From Roseibium album (GTDB lineage: Bacteria > Pseudomonadota > Alphaproteobacteria > Rhizobiales > Stappiaceae), in the NCBI RefSeq assembly GCF_001404515.1, contig NZ_CXWE01000001.1, positions 372,001 to 436,000 of the forward strand: a stretch of DNA of 64,000 nucleotides, written 5' to 3'. This document shows positions 36,471-45,630 of this stretch, in pieces. The notes under the pieces were generated by a model that worked only from the letters and a program-made list of their open reading frames with translations, ran no database searches and had not been told where the DNA came from. The translations under genes and the position numbers were made by a program. Each line of letters starts with the position of its first letter. Within the stretch, counting starts at the first letter, position 1.

Positions 36471-36905
36471 CCGATTCCTCTAAAATTCGTAGTTGGCTGG
36501 AAGGTCTATCAACCAGTCATTTAGAGAGAGAGTTGCGAAATAGTTACTTGAACTTTCTCTCGATCGGCCTCAGGTTAGAAGAGAACGGAAGTTTATCTGT
36601 AATATTGGTCACAATTCCGTATATCTACGGGAATATCTTGAAGGTATCGCTAAGTAAGGTAAACAAACAAAAAAGAGCGACTGTTTGGCAGGCTTTTAAA
36701 TCTGATGGATCTGCTCTTGACCGACCGGGTGGAGCGCATATTCACTTGCTGTGTCGAAGCAAGAATAGTTGGCGTGCACTGAAAGGCCGTCCGAGTGCAT
36801 TGGCGTTGGTATCGGTCGGCATGATACCAAGCTGACGCAATCGGTTCCGGCGCGACGATTGTACTCACGCTGGAGCGCGGTCCCCGTCTGGGAAAATTGA
36901 TGTCG
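36471..36905. other. AT-rich intergenic region, no supported gene
   Basis: A 435-base gap between two genes on the minus strand. The part from about 36480 to 36690 is clearly more AT-rich than its surroundings. Short open frames on both strands here lack protein-like composition and ribosome sites. It should contain the promoter of the vWA gene. A degraded mobile element is possible but no residue pattern supports it. Confidence 0.5.
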
Positions 36906-37895
36906 TCAGCAGGCAGGCTCAGGCTCTGACTCCGGGTCGAGGTCCATGGCCTTGAGGGCCCGGTCCAGGCTGATGTTGTTACCGGTCAACAGCGTTGCTG
37001 CCGTTCTGCCATCGAGCGTGTCGACGCACTTGCGAAGGGCCGCGATCCCGGCCGCGGCTCCACCTTCAATCAGGCACTTCTCATGCGTAAGCGCGTATCT
37101 CATTGCGTCCACGATCTCTCGTTCCCGGACTTGTACAAATTCGTCAACGAGTTCGCGGCACATGGAAAATGTGTATTGATTATCGGTCGGAATCGGGCCG
37201 GGAAGAGCATCGGCTATCGACGGTTTTTCATCGACTTCGACAATCCGGCCCGCCTTGATGCTTTCCATCATCGCCGCACCGTGTTCCAGGGAAACACCGA
37301 CAATTCTGATTTCCGGTTTCAGGCTTTTGAGTGCTTTGGCCACACCGGACATCAAGCCGCCGCCGCTGAGCTGAATGAAGACGATTTCAAGATCAGGCCG
37401 GTCTGCCAGCAGTTCCAGGCCGATCGTTCCCTGGCCAGCTATCACATGCGGATCGTCGAACGGAGAGATGAAGACGAGATTGTCCCGATCCGCAATGCGA
37501 CGCGCTTCAGCATCCGCTTCATCTTGGTTCTCGCCGAACACGATCACCTCGGCTCCGAAGTCGTGAAGTCCCTTTACTTTTTCCGGTGGAACGATGTTGG
37601 TGACGCAAACAACAGCGCGGATGTTCAATAGCCTGGACATATAGGCGACGGCCCGACCGTGATTGCCGCTCGAAACGGTGATGACACCGCGCGATTTCTG
37701 TTGGCCATCCAGCGTGAGCAATCTGTTTGCCGCACCGCGCAGTTTGAATGCGCCCGTATCGTGCATCGTTTCCATCTTGAGCCAGATCGGGGCGTTCAAA
37801 TCCCTCGACAGTCCATGCGACTTGCGCAAGGGCGTCGGCCGAACAAAGTCCGCAATGCGGTTCTGTGCGGCATGGATGTCTTCCAGCTCCACCAT
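36906..37895 (-). CDS. PLP-dependent threonine/serine dehydratase family protein, EutB-like
   Basis: A 329-residue fold type II PLP enzyme. The cofactor Lys is Lys51 in TGAFKLRGAANRL, the substrate loop is SSGNHGRAVAY, and the phosphate loop is QLSGGGLMSGVAKAL. The stretches GVSLEHGAAMMESIKAG and DNQYTFSMCRELVDEFV are close to EutB of hydroxyectoine use rather than to biosynthetic IlvA, and there is no ACT domain. Related enzymes such as BhaB dehydrate beta-hydroxyaspartate. The start ATG 37895 has GGGAAAAC upstream. It is divergent from the EutC-like gene across a 143-base promoter with overlapping palindromes. The substrate is inferred to be a beta-hydroxy amino acid. Confidence 0.88.
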   Translation of the reverse strand: MVELEDIHAAQNRIADFVRPTPLRKSHGLSRDLNAPIWLKMETMHDTGAFKLRGAANRLLTLDGQQKSRGVITVSSGNHGRAVAYMSRLLNIRAVVCVTNIVPPEKVKGLHDFGAEVIVFGENQDEADAEARRIADRDNLVFISPFDDPHVIAGQGTIGLELLADRPDLEIVFIQLSGGGLMSGVAKALKSLKPEIRIVGVSLEHGAAMMESIKAGRIVEVDEKPSIADALPGPIPTDNQYTFSMCRELVDEFVQVREREIVDAMRYALTHEKCLIEGGAAAGIAALRKCVDTLDGRTAATLLTGNNISLDRALKAMDLDPESEPEPAC

Positions 37896-37951
37896 GTTTT
37901 CCCGTTTCTCCTGTCTCTGAAACCATTGCAGATTGAGTATTGACAAAATAA

Positions 37952-37973
37952 TCTAAATTAGACAATTTGTCTA
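37952..37973. promoter_or_regulatory. Overlapping palindromes in the eutB-like/eutC-like divergent promoter
   Basis: Two perfect palindromes overlap: TCTAAATTAGA (37952-37962) and TAGACA-ATT-TGTCTA (37959-37973). A TTGACA at 37940-37945 could be a -35 element on the plus strand. Such a site could be bound by the YheO-type regulator at the end of the cluster or by an unlinked GntR protein; this is a guess from position. Confidence 0.45.
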
Positions 37974-38038
37974 GAAATTCGATACGAGCCAGCCAAATCC
38001 GGGGCGTCGGCTCGTGGCGTTCTGGCAGAGAGAGACAG

Positions 38039-39007
38039 ATGCGGCTGGTAAACAAGCAGGAAATTCTGGCGCAGATCGACGAATGCGCCGCGCTTGCGGA
38101 AATCGAAGAAGCTTTCAGAACCTTTGCGCGAGGGGAGGCCCAGGTCGCGCCGGTAACCCATCTCGCCTTTCCCAAGGCTGATGGCGAGTGCCATATAAAA
38201 TGCGCGCATCTGGGGGATGACGAGGTTTTCACCGTCAAGCTGGCAACCGGATTTTACGGAAATCAGGAACTGGGTCTGTCTTCCAGCAATGGCTTCATGG
38301 CGGTTGTCTCCGCAGCAACGGGAATGCCGCTGGCGATCCTTCTGGACGAGGGCGCGCTCACGGACCTGCGCACGGCTCTGGCGGGTGTCATTGCGGTCCG
38401 TGTCGGGGCCCGGCGAGGGTCGACAACGCTTGGAGTTATCGGCACTGGCATTCAGTCACGTTTGCAGGCGATGCTGATCTGCAGGCAATTGGGATTCAGC
38501 CGGGTTGTCGTCTGGGGGCGTTCGCCGGACAAGGTCTCTGCCGTGGTCGAAGACCTGAAGGCGGAGATGAGTGATGTCAGCGTTTCGCAAGCGGATACCG
38601 TTGAGGCGCTCTGCGCGATTTCTGAGGTGATTGTCACGACGACCGCATCCCGCGAAGCGATCGTCAAGTCCCCTGCTGTCAGGCCGGGTACGCATATCGT
38701 GGCGATGGGTGCGGATTCACCCGGCAAGCAGGAGCTGGAACCGGCGCTGTTTTCAAAAGCATCACACGTGGTTGTCGATTCCCTGGATCAATGCACCGAG
38801 CACGGCGAAACCGCCAACGCATTGAAGACCGGCGACATTTCCAGGAGCCGGTTGACCCTTCTTGGCGAAGTGCTGCTTGAGGGCGGGCTCGACCGGGCGG
38901 AGGAAGATATCACGATAGTCGATCTCACCGGGGTCGCTGTTCAGGATGCTGCCATCGCAAGGTCCGTGTGGCGCAAGCTGAAACAGGCGGAACTGCAAAA
39001 CCATTGA
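38039..39007 (+). CDS. Ornithine cyclodeaminase/mu-crystallin family protein, EutC-like
   Basis: A 322-residue protein with an N-terminal dimerisation part ([20 protein letters not shown]) and a Rossmann NAD(P) domain starting [20 protein letters not shown]. The segments [36 protein letters not shown] and [18 protein letters not shown] are typical of the family and close to EutC. Related enzymes include the iminosuccinate reductase BhaD. Paired with the EutB-like dehydratase, the most likely role is reduction of an imine formed by dehydration. ATG 38039 has AGAGAGA just upstream. It opens a plus-strand operon that runs through the ABC transporter. Confidence 0.88.
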   Translation: MRLVNKQEILAQIDECAALAEIEEAFRTFARGEAQVAPVTHLAFPKADGECHIKCAHLGDDEVFTVKLATGFYGNQELGLSSSNGFMAVVSAATGMPLAILLDEGALTDLRTALAGVIAVRVGARRGSTTLGVIGTGIQSRLQAMLICRQLGFSRVVVWGRSPDKVSAVVEDLKAEMSDVSVSQADTVEALCAISEVIVTTTASREAIVKSPAVRPGTHIVAMGADSPGKQELEPALFSKASHVVVDSLDQCTEHGETANALKTGDISRSRLTLLGEVLLEGGLDRAEEDITIVDLTGVAVQDAAIARSVWRKLKQAELQNH

Positions 39008-39063
39008 ACAGGTTTTTTTCGGGTCTGGCCCTCGTGCATCAAAACGATACGGATAACTACGAA

Positions 39064-39828
39064 ATGTCAGCTGCAACAACGCGTTTGTCGGTTCAAAACC
39101 TTAGCAAATCATTCGGTTCGCTGCGCGTTCTCCACGACATCTCGCTTGCGGCCGATGAGGGTCAGGTGATCACGATTATTGGCTCCTCGGGTTCGGGCAA
39201 GAGCACGTTCCTCCGATGCCTGAATTTGCTGGAGGTGCCTGATGGGGGGGCGATATCCCTGGACGGCAGGCCTGTCGCATATTCCAGCAATGCCCACGGT
39301 CTGAAGGTAACGAAGGAAGTGCGGGCTCTGCGAACGGCCTTGCCGATGGTGTTTCAGAGTTTCAATCTGTGGCGGCACATGAGTGTCCGCGACAATGTGG
39401 CGATCGCTCCGATCCATGTGCTGGGTAAGCCCCGCGCCGAAGCGAATGAGCGTGCACACGACCTGTTGGTGCGTGTCGGCCTCGGTGAACGAATGCACTT
39501 TTATCCGCATCAGTTGTCCGGCGGCCAGCAACAGCGTGCAGCGATCGCGCGTGCGCTGGCGATGGAGCCACGCGCGCTGCTGTTCGACGAACCGACATCC
39601 GCTCTTGATCCGGAACTGGTTGGAGAAGTTTTGAAGGTCATCGAGGAACTGGCCGCCGCAGGCAACACGATGCTGATGGTGACACACGAAATGGGTTTTG
39701 CCCGCAATGTTTCCGACCGGGTGATTTTCCTCGATCAGGGGAGGGTTGCGGAAAGCGGGACGCCTGAAGAGCTTTTTGACGCACCAAGAACCGAGCGCGC
39801 CGCTCAGTTTCTGGCGTCCGTAATGTGA
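39064..39828 (+). CDS. Polar amino acid ABC transporter ATPase (HisP/GlnQ/EhuA type)
   Basis: A 254-residue ABC ATPase of the PAAT family. Walker A is GSSGSGKST, the Q-loop [17 protein letters not shown], the signature [15 protein letters not shown], Walker [14 protein letters not shown], and the switch His is in [20 protein letters not shown]. The last stretch is a hallmark of HisP/GlnQ. It powers the two permeases encoded downstream. ATG 39064 is chosen; an earlier frame start at 38968 lies inside the EutC-like gene. Confidence 0.93.
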   Translation: MSAATTRLSVQNLSKSFGSLRVLHDISLAADEGQVITIIGSSGSGKSTFLRCLNLLEVPDGGAISLDGRPVAYSSNAHGLKVTKEVRALRTALPMVFQSFNLWRHMSVRDNVAIAPIHVLGKPRAEANERAHDLLVRVGLGERMHFYPHQLSGGQQQRAAIARALAMEPRALLFDEPTSALDPELVGEVLKVIEELAAAGNTMLMVTHEMGFARNVSDRVIFLDQGRVAESGTPEELFDAPRTERAAQFLASVM

Positions 39829-39845
39829 CTAGGAGGAGGAGTGAA

Positions 39846-40622
39846 ATGAAAAAACTGGTAATCGCGGCAGCGCTTTCCGCATTTGCGGTTTTGCCTGCCG
39901 GCGCCGAGACATTGCGAATTGCAACAAGCGCTGACTATCCGCCCTGGGAATCTGTGAATTCTTCCGGTGAAATGCTGGGTTTCGATCTGGATGTCGGCAA
40001 TGCCATCTGCGCAAGGATCGAGATGGAATGCGAATGGACCAACCAGGCGTATGACGGGCTTTTGCCGGCACTCGTTGCCGGGCAGTACGATCTGATCATG
40101 TCCGCGATATCCATCACCGAGGAACGGAAGAACAGCATCGATTTTTCGACCGCATATGCGCAGGCCCCGGCATCGTTCGGTACGCTCGGCGAGAGCTTTG
40201 GCGAAATTTCGGACAAATCCGGCCTGCAGGCCGCGATCGACGGCAAGGCGGTCGGCGTGCAGGGGTCGAGCATTTTCGAGCGGGTGGTTGCCGAACATTT
40301 CCCGACCGCCAACGTCAAGACCTATCAGCAGGCGGATCAGATCATCGCAGACCTGAAGACCGGCCGGATTGACGCCGCCGTGATGGAAGTTTCAGCCTGG
40401 GATGAATTCGGTGGCGCCGACAAGGACGCAAATTTGACCATGTTCGGTCCGTTGATGACCTATGCGGAGTATCCGCAACTCGGTGACGGGATCGGACTGG
40501 GGATCGGCAAGGGCAATGCCGAACTGAAAGCCAGGATAGACGATGCGATTGCCGAACTCCTGGCCGACGGCACGATCGCCAAAGCCTCGGACAAGTGGTT
40601 CGGCTACGACGTTACGCCCTAA
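39846..40622 (+). CDS. Periplasmic amino acid-binding protein (family 3)
   Basis: A 258-residue protein with a signal peptide (KKLVIAAALSAFAVLPAGA, cut before ETLRIA). The mature protein is of the HisJ/ArtJ type: RIATSADYPPWESVNSSGEM, then LGFDLDVGNAICARI, YDGLLPALVAGQYDLIMSAI and SITEERKNSIDFS. The acidic loop and an Asp-Ser-rich ligand pocket suggest a cationic or zwitterionic amino acid derivative, but the ligand is not known. AGGAGGAGG stands seven bases before the ATG. Confidence 0.93.
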   Translation: MKKLVIAAALSAFAVLPAGAETLRIATSADYPPWESVNSSGEMLGFDLDVGNAICARIEMECEWTNQAYDGLLPALVAGQYDLIMSAISITEERKNSIDFSTAYAQAPASFGTLGESFGEISDKSGLQAAIDGKAVGVQGSSIFERVVAEHFPTANVKTYQQADQIIADLKTGRIDAAVMEVSAWDEFGGADKDANLTMFGPLMTYAEYPQLGDGIGLGIGKGNAELKARIDDAIAELLADGTIAKASDKWFGYDVTP

Positions 40623-40709
40623 GTCCCGGCAAGATTTCGGATCTCAGGTATCGAAGAGGCAACGCACGATCCTGCGGATGCCTCTTCAAGAAAACAAGGG
40701 TCGCAGGGA

Positions 40710-41411
40710 ATGCTTGAGCTGCTGTCATTTGGCAAATCCGGGTGGGGCGACGAGCTGTTGTCGGGCCTCGCAACCACCATGGCGCTTGCAGTTCTCGCAT
40801 TTGGGGTGGGTCTGGTCTGCGGTCTGCTTCTCATGCTTTTCCGACGCCGGGGAACCATGGCCCGCTATGTCACGGTCAGTTACGTCACGGTTTTTCGCGG
40901 CGTCCCGGAACTCCTTGTTCTGTATCTCTTTTTCTTCGGAACAGGCACTGTCATTCAGTCCGTGGCATCCAGTCTGGGATACACCCCGCGTATCAACCTG
41001 AGCGGATTTGCACTCGGTGTGTTTGCCCTTGCCGTGATTGCGACCGCCTATGCTGCCGAAGCCTTTCGCGGAGCAGCCAGCAGTATTCCAAAGGGTCAGC
41101 TGGAAGCGGCTGATGCCTACGGTTTCGGGCCTGTCAAACGCTTCACCCTGATTGAGCTTCCCCAATTGCTGCGGGTCGCCTTGCCGGCGATGGGAAACAT
41201 CTGGCTTGTCATGTTGAAGGACACGGCTCTTGTATCGATGACAGCCGTTGCGGAATTGATGCGCCAGGCAAGTGTCGCGGCCGGTGCCACTCACCGGCCC
41301 TTTACATTTTATGCCGTGGCAGCGCTGATCTATCTGTGCGTGTCCTTTCTCTCCGAACGGCTGTTCAAGCGAGCTGAAGCCCGGTTTGCGCTCAAGGAAG
41401 CAAGCGCATGA
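40710..41411 (+). CDS. Amino acid ABC transporter permease (HisQ type)
   Basis: A 233-residue permease with five hydrophobic segments. Family marks are YVTVFRGVPELLVLYLFFFG in the first half and the ATPase-docking loop AADAYGFGPVKRFTLIELPQ with LPAMGNIWLVMLKDTAL. It pairs with the following permease to form the membrane channel. Its stop overlaps the next start by four bases (ATGA). Confidence 0.92.
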   Translation: MLELLSFGKSGWGDELLSGLATTMALAVLAFGVGLVCGLLLMLFRRRGTMARYVTVSYVTVFRGVPELLVLYLFFFGTGTVIQSVASSLGYTPRINLSGFALGVFALAVIATAYAAEAFRGAASSIPKGQLEAADAYGFGPVKRFTLIELPQLLRVALPAMGNIWLVMLKDTALVSMTAVAELMRQASVAAGATHRPFTFYAVAALIYLCVSFLSERLFKRAEARFALKEASA

Positions 41412-42112
41412 ATTGGGATCTTCTGCTCTCCTTTGTTCCGCAATTGGTGGCTGGTTTGCCCGTTACGTTGAGCATTCTGGTCTGCAGCCTGGCCATTGGA
41501 CTTGTCCTGGGAGCACTGTTGTGCTGGGCAAGAATGCGTCGCGCACCTGTCATTGCCCAGGCCGCAGACTTTTATGTACTGTTCTTCCGTGGCACACCGC
41601 TCCTGGTACAACTTTTCGCGATTTACTATGGCCTGGGGCAATTCGAAGTCGTTCGCGACAGTTTCGCCTGGCCATTGCTCAGGGAAGCCTGGTTCTGTGC
41701 GGTTTTGGCGCTTGGATTGAATTCGGCCGCCTTTACCTCCGAAATCATGCGGGGAGGCATTATCGGCGTTGAGCGCGGACAGATCGAAGCCGCAGAAGCA
41801 TATGGCTTTTCCCGGCTGCAGATCGCGCGGCTGGTTCTGGGGCCACAGGCAGTGCGTTTCGCCCTGCCGTCGTACAGCAACGAGACCATCCTCATGCTCA
41901 AGGGCACGGCACTGGCGAGCACCATTTCGATCATGGATCTCACCGGGATCGCCCGCAAACTGTCGGCGCTGCACTTTGCCCCCTTTGAATCCTTCATTGC
42001 GGCAGGAGGAATTTACCTCGTGCTGGCAATGGTTCTGACACTGTCCTATTCGGCGATTGAAAAGCGCCTTGCATGGGAACGAGAGAGGAAAACCAATGTT
42101 TCACCCGTTTGA
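41408..42112 (+). CDS. Amino acid ABC transporter permease (HisM type)
   Basis: A 234-residue permease, partner of the preceding one. It has DFYVLFFRGTPLLVQLFAIY, an EAAEAYGFSRLQIARLVLGP docking loop and LPSYSNETILMLKGTALAST. Five hydrophobic segments are visible. The gene ends 17 bases inside the next gene, the aminotransferase, in another frame. Confidence 0.92.
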   Translation: MNWDLLLSFVPQLVAGLPVTLSILVCSLAIGLVLGALLCWARMRRAPVIAQAADFYVLFFRGTPLLVQLFAIYYGLGQFEVVRDSFAWPLLREAWFCAVLALGLNSAAFTSEIMRGGIIGVERGQIEAAEAYGFSRLQIARLVLGPQAVRFALPSYSNETILMLKGTALASTISIMDLTGIARKLSALHFAPFESFIAAGGIYLVLAMVLTLSYSAIEKRLAWERERKTNVSPV

Positions 42113-43223
42113 CGTTGAACAGTTTCTTTCTGAGCTGGAGCATGGCGTAAAGTACAACTACTCGGAAAGTGGCGTTCATCCCATGACACTCCGGGAGCTG
42201 GTCGACCTGGTCGGTCTGGAGCCGGATGTTTTGTGGAACACGATGCTCGACTATCCGCAAGTGAACGGAAGTACGTTTCTTCGAGAGAAGATCTCGGCAA
42301 TGTATCCGGGAACCAATGCCGACAACGTTCTTGTGACTGTTGGTGCCACTGAAGCCAACACGCTGATTGCCAATACGTTGCTTCAACCGGGCGACAGTAT
42401 GGTTGCCTTCAGGCCCATCTATGAACAGTTGACCGGTGACGCGCGGAACCGGGGTGTGGATGTGCGCTATGTCGACATGGAAGCCGACAACGGCTGGGCG
42501 ATAGACCCCGAAGCCGTCATGGCAGCTGTGGGCCCGACGACCAAGCTGATTCATGTCATCAATCCGAATAATCCGACAGGTCGTGTTTTGAGCAATCGTG
42601 AGCGCGAGGGTATCATTGCCGCTGCCGCCAGCGTGGGAGCATGGATCGTCGCGGATGAAGTCTATATCGGGACCGAGCGGGACACCGACGAGGCGACCCC
42701 CAGTTTCTGGGGAGCATATGACAAGGTGATGGTGCTCAACTCGACCAGCAAGGCCTATGGCTTGCCCGGCTTGCGTCTGGGCTGGCTGGTTGGTCCGGCC
42801 GATGCAATCACGGCTTGCTGGCGTCGGCACGAATATGCTTCGGTTGCCACAAGCACTGTTTCCATGAAGCTGGCTGAAGCAGCTCTTGCGGAACCCGCGC
42901 GCACTGCGCTCGTCGAGCGGGCGCGCCGTTTGATCAGGACCGGCTTTGAAACACTGACCGAGGCTCTGGCGGTTCATCACAACATCTTCACTGTGGCACC
43001 GCCGCATGCGTCGGCAATGTCCTTTGTGCGTTTCAATCTCCCGATCGATTCAGAAACATTGGCCATGCGGCTTGTGCGCGAACAGGATGTACTTGTCATT
43101 CCCGGCAGCCGCTTCCATGTTGAAAACCATTTCAGGTTCAGCTCCGCATTGCCCGAGGCGCATCTCAAGGAGGGGCTCCGGCGGCTTAACCTGGTGGTCG
43201 AGGACGTACTGAAGTCCGCTTGA
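42096..43223 (+). CDS. PLP-dependent class I/II aminotransferase
   Basis: A 375-residue fold type I enzyme. The PLP Lys is Lys219 in LNSTSKAYGLPGLRLGW; NPNNPTG (157-163 region) and ADEVYIG hold the cofactor; an Arg near the C-terminus (HFRFSSALPEAHL) would bind the substrate carboxylate. It lacks close likeness to AspC or TyrB and resembles the MalY/capreomycidine synthase side of the family. ATG 42096 overlaps the permease end by 17 bases. Within this cluster it probably removes an amino group from the imported compound or a deacylated product. The amino acceptor is unknown. Confidence 0.88.
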   Translation: MFHPFDVEQFLSELEHGVKYNYSESGVHPMTLRELVDLVGLEPDVLWNTMLDYPQVNGSTFLREKISAMYPGTNADNVLVTVGATEANTLIANTLLQPGDSMVAFRPIYEQLTGDARNRGVDVRYVDMEADNGWAIDPEAVMAAVGPTTKLIHVINPNNPTGRVLSNREREGIIAAAASVGAWIVADEVYIGTERDTDEATPSFWGAYDKVMVLNSTSKAYGLPGLRLGWLVGPADAITACWRRHEYASVATSTVSMKLAEAALAEPARTALVERARRLIRTGFETLTEALAVHHNIFTVAPPHASAMSFVRFNLPIDSETLAMRLVREQDVLVIPGSRFHVENHFRFSSALPEAHLKEGLRRLNLVVEDVLKSA

Positions 43224-43299
43224 ACCAATCGGAACGGCGGCAGGCCGCGCGATTTTCGGTGCGACGCTCCTGTGAAATTTCTGAAACACGGATCCACTC

Positions 43300-44292
43300 A
43301 TGCTGACCACTTCCCTCGACCTGGACAAGGACGGTGTTCAAAAAGGTTACATCGATGTTCCCGTTTCGCTGGATCTGAGTGCCTGGTCCAACCAGCGTGT
43401 GCCGATTTACAGTTTCAAGAACGGGCAAGGCCCGTCTCTCCTGTTGCTCGGGGGCGCACACGGAGACGAATTCGAAGCACCTGTCGTCCTGTCGAACCTT
43501 GCCAATGGCGGGATCGATGCGGCGAACATCCACGGACAAGTCATAATCGTTCCGGCATTGAATCTACCTGCTGTGATGAACGGGTCGCGGTTGTCGCCAC
43601 TCGATGGCGGCAACATGAACAGGGCCTTTCCGGGAAACCCGCGCGGCTCGGCAACGGAGCGCATTGCTGACTTCGTGAGCCGTGAATTGATTTCCAGGGC
43701 TGACGTGGTGCTCGATCTGCATTCAGGTGGGCGATCGCTCAGGTTCCTGCCGTCAACAATTGTGCCGATGCAGACTACGGAAACCGCGACCGGTGAAATC
43801 CGTGCACTTGCTGCAGCGTTTGATGCCCCGCTCACGGTCATCCTGCGAGAGCCGCAGGTGGAGACTATGATCGATACCGAGGTGGAACGGCAGGGCAAAC
43901 GGATATTGGCCACAGAACTCGGCGGGTCGGGAACGCTGTCGCAAGAGACACTGCTTGTGACACGAAAGGGTATTGACGGTGTGATGCGGCACATGGGGCT
44001 GATGGCGGGCCCGGACAACTGCGATACAACGCAGTGTTCAAAAACGGTGCTCGTCGACGGTTTTCATCACTATGTATACGCCGACGATGCGGGCATTTTC
44101 GAGCCTCTAGCCGGACTGGGAGATCGCGTTCGGGAAGGTGATGCCGTCGGCAGACTTCATCTGGTCGACAGGGCCGAGACTGCGCCTGTGGCGGTGAAGG
44201 CGCGAACCACCGGATTTCTGTTCTGTACAGCAGGTCAGGGGCTTGTCCGCCGGGGCGATTGCATAAGTGTCATCGGCCATCCGGTTGACTGA
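43300..44292 (+). CDS. Succinylglutamate desuccinylase/aspartoacylase family protein, DoeB-like
   Basis: A 330-residue zinc deacylase of the M14-related AstE/AspA family. The zinc ligands are in GGAHGDEFEAP (His54, Glu57) and VLDLHSGGRSL (His141); a catalytic Glu is expected in ATELGGSGT. The N-terminus SLDLDKDGVQKGYIDVPVS and the segment SPLDGGNMNRAFPGNPRGS closely recall DoeB/EutE, which removes acetyl from N-acetyl-diaminobutyrate after ectoine ring opening. The C-terminal 80 residues form a biotinyl-like beta barrel (GIFEPLAGLGDRVREGDAVG). No DoeA-type ring hydrolase is present nearby, so the natural substrate may be another N-acyl amino acid. Confidence 0.88.
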   Translation: MLTTSLDLDKDGVQKGYIDVPVSLDLSAWSNQRVPIYSFKNGQGPSLLLLGGAHGDEFEAPVVLSNLANGGIDAANIHGQVIIVPALNLPAVMNGSRLSPLDGGNMNRAFPGNPRGSATERIADFVSRELISRADVVLDLHSGGRSLRFLPSTIVPMQTTETATGEIRALAAAFDAPLTVILREPQVETMIDTEVERQGKRILATELGGSGTLSQETLLVTRKGIDGVMRHMGLMAGPDNCDTTQCSKTVLVDGFHHYVYADDAGIFEPLAGLGDRVREGDAVGRLHLVDRAETAPVAVKARTTGFLFCTAGQGLVRRGDCISVIGHPVD

Positions 44293-44358
44293 CACTTTGC
44301 CTGCAGGCAAGGCTGGGATAAGAATATTGCAAAATTACTGTGTTTTCAGAGGCATTGA

Positions 44359-44979
44359 ATGAGCCAGGACGCATTGGTGGAACGCACCGCAGTTCCGATC
44401 GCGGAAGCGCTGTCGAAACTGCTGGGGTCGAATGTCGAGATCGTCATCCACTCGCTGGCAACCGAAACGGTAGCTTATATCTGCAATCCCTATTCGAAAC
44501 GGCAGATAGGTGATCCGTCCTATCTCTCCGAACTGGATTTTCGAGAAGATGATGACCGAGACGTCATCGGCCCGCATGAGCGCGTCAACTGGGATGGCCG
44601 CGTTGTGCGCACCATAAGTGCTGTCTTGAGAGGCGATGACGGCAAGCCCTTTGCTTTGACATGCTTTAATTATGACCTGTCCGATATCATGGCGGCCCAA
44701 AATGCGATCACGGCCTTGATCGGTGCGCCGGTAAGCACCGGAGAGCCGGACGCCCTGTTCAAGAACGATTGGCATGAGAAGATGAACAGGTTCATCGTCG
44801 ATTGGTGCCGCGACAAGAACAAGAACGTTGACGCCCTGGCGAAGGAAGATCGCCTTGAATTGCTGGGTGAGATTGTTCGCACGGACGGCTTGCGCGAAAA
44901 GCATGCAGCTTCTTATGTTGCGCGTGTCCTCAATGTCAGCCGCGCGACGATTTACAACGATATCAAGGTGATCCGTTAG
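44359..44979 (+). CDS. YheO-type PAS/HTH transcriptional regulator (DauR-like)
   Basis: A 206-residue protein. The first 120 residues match the YheO PAS-like domain (IAEALSKLLGSNVEIVIHSL, then ISAVLRGDDGKPFALTCFNY), and the C-terminal 60 residues hold a helix-turn-helix ending ASYVARVLNVSRATIYNDIK. DauR, the repressor of D-arginine catabolism, has this architecture. It is the last gene of the cluster and the only regulator in it, so it is the likely sensor of the imported substrate. A bidirectional terminator follows. Confidence 0.9.
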   Translation: MSQDALVERTAVPIAEALSKLLGSNVEIVIHSLATETVAYICNPYSKRQIGDPSYLSELDFREDDDRDVIGPHERVNWDGRVVRTISAVLRGDDGKPFALTCFNYDLSDIMAAQNAITALIGAPVSTGEPDALFKNDWHEKMNRFIVDWCRDKNKNVDALAKEDRLELLGEIVRTDGLREKHAASYVARVLNVSRATIYNDIKVIR

Positions 44980-45016
44980 GTTGACCTGAATTTCGATTGC
45001 GAGTTCGCAAGACATG

Positions 45017-45050
45017 AAAAACCCGCCATCGAGGCGGGCATTTTCGTTTT
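45017..45050. terminator. Terminator between the YheO-type gene and gcrA
   Basis: The stem CCCGCC (45022-45027) and GGCGGG (45033-45038) has a five-base loop. An A-run lies before it and a T-rich stretch after it, so it can end both convergent genes. Confidence 0.85.
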
Positions 45051-45060
45051 GATTAGCTGA

Positions 45061-45597
45061 TCAGGATGCCCGGGCGATGGATTTGCGTTCGCGCCGCCGG
45101 TCCGCGACGGGTTGATAGGCAATCTTGCAGTGATGCGCGCAATAGGGAACGCCCGCATCGGACTGACGGCCACAGAAATAGAAGTCGTCGGTTGCGGGAT
45201 CTCCGATCGGCCATTTGCACGTCCGCTCAGTCAGCGTGAGAATGGAAGCGCGCTGGGAGATTGGAACAACCAGTTCAGGAAGGCGCTCCAGATTGGGTTT
45301 GACCGCAACGACCGGTGCCTGATCGATATCTGCCTTCAGAGCGGTCGCGCCGATTGACTGTGGTTGCTGCGGAGCCCTCTTTGGCGAATTGCCCGGTGAA
45401 GCCGTGGAGGTCCGGGGGCGACGAGGTTTGGCACTTGAATTGGACGTTTTCGCACGTCCGGAAAGTCCGAGCCGGTGAACCTTGCCGATCACGGCATTCC
45501 GGGTCACACCACCAAGTTCACCTGCAATCTGGCTTGCACTCAGGCCGTCGCTCCAAAGTTTCTTGAGCAGTTCAACCCGTTCGTTCGTCCAACTCAT
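45061..45597 (-). CDS. gcrA: Cell cycle regulator GcrA
   Basis: A 178-residue protein. The N-terminal DNA-binding domain is unmistakable: MSWTNERVELLKKLWSDGLS, then ASQIAGELGGVTRNAVIGKV and HRLGLSGRAK. A Pro/Ser/Arg-rich linker of about 60 residues follows, and the C-terminal domain that binds sigma-70 region 2 shows CKWPIGDPATDDFYFCGR and GVPYCAHHC. GcrA activates cell-cycle promoters, many with CcrM-methylated GANTC sites. ATG 45597 gives the exact family start; three residues earlier is also open. A CtrA-type site lies just upstream. Confidence 0.96.
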   Translation of the reverse strand: MSWTNERVELLKKLWSDGLSASQIAGELGGVTRNAVIGKVHRLGLSGRAKTSNSSAKPRRPRTSTASPGNSPKRAPQQPQSIGATALKADIDQAPVVAVKPNLERLPELVVPISQRASILTLTERTCKWPIGDPATDDFYFCGRQSDAGVPYCAHHCKIAYQPVADRRRERKSIARAS

Positions 45598-45630
45598 TGC
45601 CCGCACCCTTCAGCTTGGCTTTTGCAGCCA

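Noticed and set aside
36533-36835. A 100-codon open frame on the plus strand in the AT-rich gap
   Set aside because: It lacks a ribosome site and protein-like composition, and an opposing open frame covers the same bases; a remnant transposase was considered but no motif supports it.
36906-44292. A standard ectoine degradation operon
   Set aside because: EutB-, EutC- and DoeB-like proteins are present but the ring hydrolase DoeA/EutD, DoeC, DoeD and the usual regulators are not in the window.
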